A program made the translations under genes and the position numbers. The notes beneath the pieces are model-generated. The model was not told where the DNA came from and did not search any database. It worked only from the letters and a program-made list of their open reading frames with translations. This document shows positions 1-5,543 of a stretch of 5,815 nucleotides of DNA, in pieces. Source of the stretch: JBHIDJ01 sp046760105 (GTDB lineage: Bacteria; Pseudomonadota; Gammaproteobacteria; Acidiferrobacterales; SPGG2). Position 1 is the stretch's first letter; every line of letters begins with the position of its first letter. The stretch spans positions 1 through 5,815 of the forward strand of contig JBHIDJ010000180.1 of the NCBI GenBank assembly GCA_046760105.1, in the 5' to 3' direction.

Positions 1-1
1 A

Positions 2-1171
2 TCGCCCCGCGGACGCATCGCCCTGCTGCGCGCGCTCGCGCGTGACGATTTACCGTTGACTCCTCAACTGGAGTCTCACCTTGACCTGTGCCTTACCTGC
101 CGCAATTGTGAGCGCGTGTGTCCGGCAAACGTCGCGTACGGTAGGCTCATCGACAGTGGACGTGCTTTCATCGAGGCGCGTCGCCCACGGCCCTTTGTCG
201 AACGGCTGTTGCGCAAACTGACGATGGATATGTTGATCGCAAAACCGAGTAATTTGCGTCGCTTTGCACAGATGCTACGGCTATACCAGAAAAGCGGTTT
301 ACAACGGTTTTTACGTATCATTTACCTCTTACGGCTTTTCGGCCTCGACCGCTGGGATAGGCAGCTGCCGCCAATCCCGCCCCAGCCTGCATGGCGAGAA
401 AGTTATCCGGCGCAGGCCCCGCGCCGCGGCTGCGTGGCGCTGTTCATCGGTTGCGTCACAGCCATCACTGATCGCCCGACTCTGCTAGCCGCTATCCATA
501 TCCTCAACCGGCTGGGCTATGACGTGCACGTGCCGCGGGGTCAGGTTTGTTGCGGAGCACTGCATCAGCATGGCGGTGAAGCAAAAACGGCTGTGTCACT
601 TATGCAGCGAAATATCGACGTATTCGATGCCGAGCGAGTCGATGCGATTATCAGTACAGCCAGTGGTTGTGGAGCCATGCTTGCGGAATATGCAGATTGC
701 TTGCCGCACGAGAGCAGAGTCCGGGCCTTTTCAGTCAAAGTCAGGGATATCAGCCATTTCGTTTGCGATTCCGTGTGGCCTGCGGACACACGACTCGCAC
801 CGTCCACAGCGTGCATAGCCGTACACGATCCCTGCACGCTAAGCAACGTGCTTCACGATGAACGCTACATCTATCGTTTGCTAGAGAGGATTCCCGGTGT
901 CGAAGTATATCCGCTGCCTGACAATAACCTTTGCTGTGGCGCGGCTGGGGCTTACGTCCTGACGCAAGCGAAAATGGCCAACAGGCTGCGCGCAAACAAA
1001 TTGCAAGCACTCACGCAATGCGCGCCGGACGTGATCACGACATCGAACATCGGCTGTGCGCTACATCTCCAGCATGGCATTCGAGAGATTGGCCTTAACA
1101 TCGAGGTCCTACATCCGATTGTATTGATTCAAAGACAGTTGCAAGCAGCGAGTAGCAAGGAATCTTATTAG
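2..1171 (+). CDS. glcF: Glycolate oxidase iron-sulfur subunit GlcF, start missing at left window edge
   Basis: In the GlcDEF glycolate oxidase this subunit passes electrons from the flavin subunits, which oxidise glycolate to glyoxylate, towards the membrane quinone pool. The frame is open from base 2, and the 18 residues before the first possible start (TTG at 56) already match the family: they begin SPRGRI, the conserved stretch after the first ferredoxin-type cluster. TTG 56 is therefore not the start; about 40 residues with the first cluster lie outside the window. The second CxxCxxCxxxCP cluster motif is at 89-124. Two cysteine-rich CCG domains follow. The first has a cysteine in IGCV near 452, a CC pair near 548 and SGCG near 665. 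The second has HDPC near 830, CCG near 932 and NIGC near 1052. The last residues (AASSKESY) appear to come from heptad repeat DNA. Another CCG-domain oxidoreductase subunit, such as a lactate-utilisation protein, is possible but fits less well. The glcD and glcE genes are not visible. Confidence 0.85.
   Translation, partial: SPRGRIALLRALARDDLPLTPQLESHLDLCLTCRNCERVCPANVAYGRLIDSGRAFIEARRPRPFVERLLRKLTMDMLIAKPSNLRRFAQMLRLYQKSGLQRFLRIIYLLRLFGLDRWDRQLPPIPPQPAWRESYPAQAPRRGCVALFIGCVTAITDRPTLLAAIHILNRLGYDVHVPRGQVCCGALHQHGGEAKTAVSLMQRNIDVFDAERVDAIISTASGCGAMLAEYADCLPHESRVRAFSVKVRDISHFVCDSVWPADTRLAPSTACIAVHDPCTLSNVLHDERYIYRLLERIPGVEVYPLPDNNLCCGAAGAYVLTQAKMANRLRANKLQALTQCAPDVITTSNIGCALHLQHGIREIGLNIEVLHPIVLIQRQLQAASSKESY
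1142..1162 (-). repeat. CAAGNNN heptad array, left half of the glcF/coq7 junction element
   Basis: Three consecutive 7-base units start at 1142, 1149 and 1156 and begin CAAG, CGAG and CAAG. They lie inside the 3' end of glcF and encode its last residues. The stretch GTTGCAAG at 1138-1145 is the exact reverse complement of CTTGCAAC at 1205-1212 in the right half. AGTAGCAAG at 1151-1159 pairs with CTTGTTACT at 1212-1220 with one G-T wobble. A folded transcript could thus form a stem around the glcF stop codon. With only three units, part of this could be chance, but its place and phase agree with the other junctions. Confidence 0.55.
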
Positions 1172-1185
1172 CCAGCTAGGCACTT

Positions 1186-1257
1186 CTTGAACTTACACTT
1201 GCCACTTGCAACTTGTTACTTCACACTTGTATCTCGCAACTTGTTACTTGTACCTTA
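1186..1257 (+). repeat. NNNCTTG heptad array between glcF and coq7
   Basis: From 1195 to 1257 the DNA divides into nine 7-base units of the form NNNCTTG. The CTTG-type core begins at 1198, 1205, 1212, 1219, 1226, 1233, 1240, 1247 and 1254 with no phase slip. Six cores are exactly CTTG; those at 1219 (CTTC), 1233 (CTCG) and 1254 (CTTA) each carry one change. Another CTTG at 1186 is out of phase. There is also a 28-base period: 1195-1222 and 1223-1250 match at 23 of 28 positions, as if four heptads had been duplicated together. The array ends directly at the putative coq7 ribosome binding site. Confidence 0.9.
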
Positions 1258-1261
1258 GGGA
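1257..1261 (+). promoter_or_regulatory. Possible coq7 ribosome binding site
   Basis: AGGGA lies 2 bases before GTG 1264. The spacing is shorter than usual, so the site is only fair. It supports GTG 1264 over TTG 1213, because TTG 1213 lies inside the heptad array. Confidence 0.35.
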
Positions 1262-1263
1262 TC

Positions 1264-1905
1264 GTGACGCGAGTCCTTTCAAAACTTGATCAGCTGGTCG
1301 CCATGTGTGATGACGGGCTACGTACGGTATTCGGACCTACACCGCCGGCAGGACGGGAAAACCCTGGCAATAAAGCCCCGGAGGCAGCACTCGATCCGCA
1401 CGAGCGCGTGCTTTCCGGGCGTCTGATCCGGGTTGACCACGCGGGCGAAGTTTGCGCTCAGGCGATTTACCAGGGGCAAGCCGCAACCGCACGACTATCG
1501 CACGTGCGCGACACGATGAGGCAGGCAGCGGCCGAAGAGAACGACCACCTGGCATGGACAGCAACGCGACTTGGCGAGTTGGGCAGCCATCCGAGTTACC
1601 TCAATCCCGTGTGGTACGTTGGCTCCTTTGCGATTGGCGCTCTCGCCGGTCTTATCGGCGACAAATGGAGCCTGGGGTTTGTCGCCGAGACCGAACGACA
1701 AGTAGTGGCACATCTTGACGACCATCTGCAACGCCTCCCGGAAGCAGACCAGAAGAGTCATGAAATTCTCGAACAGATGCGTGAGGACGAGGGCCACCAC
1801 GCCACGGTCGCGATCGAGGCCGGTGCAGCGTCATTGCCTATTGCCGTCAAGCGATTGATGCGCTTTACCTCTCGGATTATGACGCGAACCGCGTATTGGA
1901 TATAA
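1264..1905 (+). CDS. coq7: Coq7-type ubiquinone hydroxylase (2-polyprenyl-3-methyl-6-methoxy-1,4-benzoquinol monooxygenase)
   Basis: A diiron monooxygenase that adds the C6 hydroxyl in ubiquinone synthesis, giving the substrate of the last O-methylation; it works at the inner face of the cytoplasmic membrane. With GTG 1264 as start the protein has 213 residues, close to the roughly 215 usual for the Pseudomonas form. The diiron ligands are all present: Glu62 in HAGEV, Glu92 and His95 in EENDH, Glu144 in ETERQ, and Glu176 and His179 in EDEGHH. Other family stretches are LGSHPSYLNP, a hydrophobic membrane-binding segment around residues 117-132, and the ending MTRTAYWI. The frame stays open upstream to TTG 1213, but those 17 codons are heptad repeats and match nothing in the family. 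The N-terminus from GTG 1264 (SKLDQLV...DGLRTVFG) aligns with that of known Coq7 proteins. The gene follows glcF by 92 bases. Confidence 0.95.
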   Translation: MTRVLSKLDQLVAMCDDGLRTVFGPTPPAGRENPGNKAPEAALDPHERVLSGRLIRVDHAGEVCAQAIYQGQAATARLSHVRDTMRQAAAEENDHLAWTATRLGELGSHPSYLNPVWYVGSFAIGALAGLIGDKWSLGFVAETERQVVAHLDDHLQRLPEADQKSHEILEQMREDEGHHATVAIEAGAASLPIAVKRLMRFTSRIMTRTAYWI

Positions 1906-1919
1906 AAAGTGGCAAGTAG
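1906..1919 (-). repeat. Two heptads directly after the coq7 stop
   Basis: Immediately after the TAA stop come AAAGTGG (1906-1912) and CAAGTAG (1913-1919), two units in the CAAG orientation. This is the left half expected of a junction element. No convincing CTTG array follows before the next gene; the only CTTG nearby is a single one at 2082. It is either a decayed copy or chance. It is reported because position and orientation match the other junctions. Confidence 0.4.
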
Positions 1920-2088
1920 CACTCTACGAGAGCGCCCTCGTGGATGTGGGACTTCATCCGAGATACGATTGCTGTCAAATTAGTAAAGTACTGATCGTTC
2001 AGTTACGCTGCGGTGGCGTTTTAATCCAGCGTGGGACAGGGCGGGGTTGCAATGTCTGACTCGTAGATTCTGTGACCAGACCTTGCTG
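1920..2088. other. Gap between convergent coq7 and the membrane-protein gene, weak hairpins only
   Basis: No coding region is supported here. Three weak inverted repeats were seen: ACGAG/CTCGT (1926-1930 with 1937-1941), GTACTGA paired with TCAG-T-TAC around a TCGT loop (1988-2006, one bulge), and ACGC/GCGT (2005-2008 with 2016-2019) followed by four T (2019-2022). The last could be a poor intrinsic terminator for coq7. None is strong enough for a firm call. Confidence 0.3.
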
Positions 2089-2685
2089 CTATCGACGTTG
2101 AAGAAAGAAGGTCTCCACGGCGCCGAACAGAATCAGCAAGTAACCTAAAACCTCTAATATCTCTTCGGTGGCACGCTTTGCGATGCGCATATAAGAGTCG
2201 CCCATTATCGCCTTCCAGAGGTCTTGTTGCCCCATTAACTGCGCATAGACCACCACAACAAGAAACCCCAGGAATATAAAATAGAATGGTGCCGTTTTGG
2301 AAAAGTTAGCGAGCATCTCGGGAAGTACCCGACGATGTCTCCAAACAAAATAGCCACAAAATACTATTAGGGGTCCGTTGATCAGCTTGTAAGCGCCCTT
2401 GAAAGTCAGCCTGTCAAAGAATTGATCAAGCTCCCGTACGGCTGCGAAGATAGCGAGAAGGCCAAAGAGTTGAAGTAAGGTCCGGTAGCTATCGCTTACA
2501 CGCGCATTCACCAGTAGGATTGCTGCGGAAGCAGCGATAAACGAAAACTCTACCCACTCCCAAGGGCCGCCGTCATCAAAGAAGGCACTCGGCACGGAGC
2601 TATGGATCACCGCCATTATGAGCACCTGGAATCCTATGAGAGTTACAACTACGTAGATGCCAATGCGGGCATAGAAGAAGGCCAT
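2089..2685 (-). CDS. Unrecognised six-helix integral membrane protein
   Basis: I do not recognise this 198-residue protein. ATG 2685 is the first ATG after an in-frame stop at 2731-2733, and no clear ribosome binding site precedes it. Hydrophobic segments fit six membrane helices at roughly residues 8-28, 44-61, 69-84, 102-115, 131-151 and 175-195. Charged or polar clusters lie between them: FDDGGPWEWVEF (36-47), RELDQFFD (84-91), WRHRR (115-119) and KRATEEILEVLGY (170-182). Acidic and aromatic residues at helix borders, such as Glu43, Glu46, Glu85, Asp87, Glu174 and Glu175, suggest a conserved site rather than a simple anchor; an enzyme or small-ligand channel is possible. By eye its DNA is less GC-rich than its neighbours. 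It converges with coq7 and lies 243 bases downstream of the methyltransferase gene on the same strand, probably with its own promoter. Confidence 0.75.
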   Translation of the reverse strand: MAFFYARIGIYVVVTLIGFQVLIMAVIHSSVPSAFFDDGGPWEWVEFSFIAASAAILLVNARVSDSYRTLLQLFGLLAIFAAVRELDQFFDRLTFKGAYKLINGPLIVFCGYFVWRHRRVLPEMLANFSKTAPFYFIFLGFLVVVVYAQLMGQQDLWKAIMGDSYMRIAKRATEEILEVLGYLLILFGAVETFFLQRR

Positions 2686-2889
2686 AGCGGGTCCGGAACT
2701 CGAATATTTTCGTTTGTCAAAAAAGTCGCATTAGAGGCTGGTATTACTACAACAAAGGGATTTGTCGCGCGGCCAGTTCCCTCTGTCCTTGGCAGGGTTC
2801 AGGTCATTCTACCGCACTACCATAAGGCAGCGTAGTATATCGCGACAACAATGTGTAGATCCTGCAACGATCAACGCTGCAGAAGGCCT

Positions 2890-2952
2890 TAAGCCTCCAA
2901 GGCTTGGATCTGTATTTTAACTTGTATGCTATCTCTTAGAACTTGTATCTGC
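2890..2952. repeat. Degenerate CAAG/CTTG heptad element at the 3' end of the TPR-methyltransferase gene
   Basis: On the + strand, CTTG-type cores lie in 7-base phase at 2921 (CTTG), 2928 (GCTA), 2935 (CTTA), 2942 (CTTG) and 2949 (CTGC). A further CTTG at 2903 is out of phase. To the left, CAAG at 2898-2901 and CTTG at 2903-2906 form the odd palindrome CAAG-G-CTTG. AAGCCT (2891-2896) and AGGCTT (2900-2905) form a perfect 6-base-pair stem with a 3-base loop. The right part lies inside the gene: its stop codon and last seven codons fall within 2929-2952. This is a worn copy of the element at 5444-5537. Confidence 0.6.
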
Positions 2953-5424
2953 TTTTTGACACCAGAACACATACATCCCAGCAAACGTCTCCGGGTGCAG
3001 TTGCTCGAATGTGTCCCACGCCGCAAGATCGACCATCTGTTCGTCGTGTGGAAAAAGCTCATGATAACGTTGCTTTATGCCCGTGGTGGGAAGCTCAAAT
3101 CCGATAAATTCCAGACCAAGTTCGTCGAGCGCCTGGCGTATTTGGGGGAGTGTGAAGCGCCGTTCCGTGGTGTGGAAAAGCAAATCCCGACAGGTACTTA
3201 AAGTATAAAAATCTTCGCTCTCGGTGAGCGCAGCAAGGCGGGACTCGGTACCCCTTGTGAGAATGTCTCTTCTGAACGCCTTAATGTCGTGTGACACTGC
3301 TGTCATGCCCTGCTGCTCAATCTGTGTGCGTGCCGCCACTACTGCTTTACGCGCTCGTTCACTGTAGAGCCCAATCTTCATCACACCGTCTGTTACAAGC
3401 AGTTCTGTGAGTTTGTGCCATGCTTTTACTGGTTCGTCCATATGATGAAGAACACCGCCACATTCGATCATGTGGAAGTGCTGATTCAAGCCCGCCAGCT
3501 CAAGGATATCACCGTGTTGGAAGCTGATGTTTTCCGTTTCGAACTTGCGGGCCATGCGCTCAGCGTACGCAAGGCTGCGTCGGCTTAAGTCGACCGCGAG
3601 AATCTCAATGTTCTCGCAGGCCAGTGCGATAGAAATAGGTTCGCGACCAGTGCCACAACCGGCAACGAGCACGCACATTGGGCCGTCGAGAAACTCGGGC
3701 AAGGCGGCGTAAGGAAAGGTGCGGGATAAGAAGGTGCGCATTGTCACCTTCCTGGTACGGGGTAGGTTCAACCAACGTGGGTAGGGATGTTCCTCGTATT
3801 GCACGCGCACGGCTTGGGATGTCCCATCCTGGATCTTCCCGAACGATACAATGTCCGTTTCAAGTCCGGCCTCTTGGAGTGGTTCTATCAAGACCCGTTC
3901 GATGAGCGGTTGCACTGGGTCGGACCACTCGTTAAGGGAAGGAGCACTAAGAACGTGCGCGCAGTCAAGCTCATAAAGCGGTTGGTACATGGCCAGCAAA
4001 ACGAGATGGTTCTCAAGCGTCTCACAGAGGAGCGGGACACGCTCGCTAGAACGCTCGCAGTGCTTCACCAGCCGATCCACGGCCTCCGCTTCATCGGGCT
4101 GTACATTGAATAGGTACTCGTTGCTGAAACATTGCAGCCCGAGCGCAACGATCAGCCCCATGTGAGTCCCGGGGATCTCCGCTGCGTTAAGGTAGTCGAA
4201 AAGGAACATGCGGCGAATGTCGGTAAGCAACAGTTCAAGCTCCGCGTCCACGTTAACAGTCTTCGAGAGAAGTGTGATCAGCAGCTCATCCGTACCGAGA
4301 CTCGTCGCTAACGCACGCATGTCGCGATCGCTAGAGGTCGGCCCGTGTCGCATCCGGTGTTTGTGTTTCAGCTGATTTGCGATGGAACGCGCGAGATCTT
4401 GTGGATTCACCTCAGGACACGAAAGACACTTTTTCAGTTCATTTTCGAGATCGGGTTCATAACGCGCAGGTTTGACAAAGCGCAATGTGGACACTAGTCG
4501 GAGTCGTGTGCTGATCAGGTCAGGGTTGCGCTGTAGCGCTTGACGAAAGGCGTCGACCGCTTGTTCGAGCTCGCCCACGGCTGCGAGCGCCTTGCCCAGA
4601 TTGTTGTAGGCCTCGACATAGTCGGGCGCGATCGCGAGCGCCTGCTTATAGGCAGCGATGGCTTTGTCCAGTCGACCCTGCCTGTCCAGCACCCTGCCCA
4701 GTCTGTTGTGGGTCGTAGCGTCGTTCGGCTTGATAGCGAGCGCTTGCTCATAGGACGAAATCGCCTCGACGAGCTGTCCCTGCGCATGACGTGCATTACC
4801 CAGGTTTACGTGGATCCCGGCGGAGTTCGGGTTCAGGGCGAGCGCACGCTCAAAAGCAGTGATAGCTTCAGCGAACTCGCCCTGATCCTTGAGCGCCACC
4901 CCTAGGTTGTTAAACGCCTCGGCATCATCTGGTTCGAGTGCGATTGCCTGCCGGTAAGCGCTAACAGCCTCCGCCAGCTGGCCCGACTCGTGCAACGCAT
5001 TGCCCAAGTTATAGTGTGCCTCGGCAAAATCTGCTTCAACCGTAAGCGCGCGTCGAAAAGCAGCGATCGCTTTCGCCAACTCGCCCTGCTCCTGGAACGC
5101 TATACCCAGCTTGTTATGGATTTCCGCCAGATCCGGTTTGAGCACCAGCGCCTGCTGATAAGTGGCAACCGCCTCATCGAGCCTGTGTAAGGCCTGCAGT
5201 GCTTCCGCAAGATTGTTGTGATAAGCAGGTACGTTGGGGTTGAGCTCGACCGCCCGCCCAATCAGCGTCGCTGCCGCCTCATGCTTGCCTGTTTGTAGTG
5301 CAATTACGCCGAGCAGATGCAGGGCGTCCGGATGATCGGGTTTCTTTCTTAATATCTGGCGATAGATTACTTCTGCCTGCTGCAACCGGCCCGCTCGGTG
5401 ATGTTCAAGTGCTTGTTCTATCAC
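2929..5424 (-). CDS. TPR-repeat protein with C-terminal SAM-dependent methyltransferase domain
   Basis: An 831-residue protein that probably binds a protein partner or substrate through its TPR part and methylates an unknown acceptor. Residues 1-32 are a partial TPR, followed by eight full 34-residue units (about 33-304) with the usual pattern NLG..L...G....A...Y..AL...P. Residues 305-540 are largely helical and unassigned. YEEHPYPRW (543-551) precedes the class I methyltransferase fold: SAM-binding loop VLVAGCGTG (585-593), acidic Asp612 after ILAV, HGDI (637-640) and the ECGGVLHHMDEP stretch (654-665). The C-terminal extension contains RFTLPQIRQALDELG (756-770) and ends FAGMYVFWCQK, both typical of bacterial TPR-methyltransferases. 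The start is GTG 5424: an in-frame TGA at 5437-5439 excludes longer forms, and no clear ribosome binding site is seen. The tail ADTSSKR is encoded by heptad repeat DNA. It lies 119 bases downstream of a GT41-like gene on the same strand, possibly cotranscribed. The acceptor cannot be told from sequence. Confidence 0.9.
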   Translation of the reverse strand: MIEQALEHHRAGRLQQAEVIYRQILRKKPDHPDALHLLGVIALQTGKHEAAATLIGRAVELNPNVPAYHNNLAEALQALHRLDEAVATYQQALVLKPDLAEIHNKLGIAFQEQGELAKAIAAFRRALTVEADFAEAHYNLGNALHESGQLAEAVSAYRQAIALEPDDAEAFNNLGVALKDQGEFAEAITAFERALALNPNSAGIHVNLGNARHAQGQLVEAISSYEQALAIKPNDATTHNRLGRVLDRQGRLDKAIAAYKQALAIAPDYVEAYNNLGKALAAVGELEQAVDAFRQALQRNPDLISTRLRLVSTLRFVKPARYEPDLENELKKCLSCPEVNPQDLARSIANQLKHKHRMRHGPTSSDRDMRALATSLGTDELLITLLSKTVNVDAELELLLTDIRRMFLFDYLNAAEIPGTHMGLIVALGLQCFSNEYLFNVQPDEAEAVDRLVKHCERSSERVPLLCETLENHLVLLAMYQPLYELDCAHVLSAPSLNEWSDPVQPLIERVLIEPLQEAGLETDIVSFGKIQDGTSQAVRVQYEEHPYPRWLNLPRTRKVTMRTFLSRTFPYAALPEFLDGPMCVLVAGCGTGREPISIALACENIEILAVDLSRRSLAYAERMARKFETENISFQHGDILELAGLNQHFHMIECGGVLHHMDEPVKAWHKLTELLVTDGVMKIGLYSERARKAVVAARTQIEQQGMTAVSHDIKAFRRDILTRGTESRLAALTESEDFYTLSTCRDLLFHTTERRFTLPQIRQALDELGLEFIGFELPTTGIKQRYHELFPHDEQMVDLAAWDTFEQLHPETFAGMYVFWCQKADTSSKR
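4513..5328 (-). repeat. Eight tandem 102-base units encoding TPRs
   Basis: This part of the TPR-methyltransferase gene repeats every 102 bases (34 codons). Units begin at residues 33, 67, 101, 135, 169, 203, 237 and 271. Stretches for NNLG, GELAKAI-like and AALxLxP-like motifs recur with sequence divergence, so it is an old protein repeat rather than a recent DNA duplication. Confidence 0.85.
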
Positions 5425-5443
5425 TGTCGTAGAAATTCAGCTT

Positions 5444-5537
5444 CAAGATACAAGTGGCAAGATACAAGCTAAAGCAGTTAACTGGTTTTCCACTTGAATC
5501 TTGGATCTTGTAACTTGTACCTGTAGTTAACTTGTAT
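5444..5537. repeat. CAAG/CTTG heptad inverted repeat between the GT41-like and TPR-methyltransferase genes
   Basis: The left arm is four perfect consecutive CAAGNNN units at 5444, 5451, 5458 and 5465; the first and third are identical (CAAGATA). The right arm holds NNNCTTG units at 5490, 5497, 5504 and 5511, a degraded one at 5518, and another TAACTTG at 5528-5534 after a phase shift. The segment 5444-5457 pairs with 5490-5503 at 13 of 14 positions (single A-A mismatch at 5450/5497), leaving a 32-base loop. Because the arms are complementary, both strands can fold. The element starts about 20 bases upstream of the TPR-methyltransferase start and ends a few bases after the GT41-like stop, so it could act at the 3' end of one message or in the leader of the next. 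Confidence 0.9.
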
Positions 5538-5543
5538 CCGCCG

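Noticed and set aside
1186..1257. CRISPR array or transposon end
   Set aside because: Units are only 7 bases with no spacers; no transposase gene or target duplication was seen.
1926..1941. ACGAG/CTCGT hairpin after coq7 as an intrinsic terminator
   Set aside because: Only five base pairs and no T run follows on either strand.
2082..2085. Single CTTG as the right arm of a coq7/membrane-protein junction element
   Set aside because: One isolated four-base match is expected by chance; no second unit in phase.
2715..2720. TTGACA on the minus strand as a -35 box for the membrane-protein gene
   Set aside because: At the usual 16-18 base spacing there is no -10-like sequence (TCCGGA is found), and the start codon would be too close.
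2602..2835. 77-residue + strand ORF overlapping the start of the membrane-protein gene
   Set aside because: No family features; most of it is antisense to a convincing membrane protein and the rest is intergenic.
4515..4796. Alternative-frame ORFs in the TPR region
   Set aside because: Long open alternative frames are a by-product of 102-base repeats in GC-rich DNA; the composition is arginine- and serine-rich without motifs.
5406..5415. CAAG-TG-CTTG inside the TPR-methyltransferase start as another heptad copy
   Set aside because: It encodes ordinary N-terminal TPR residues (QALE) and has no 7-base phase with the array next to it.
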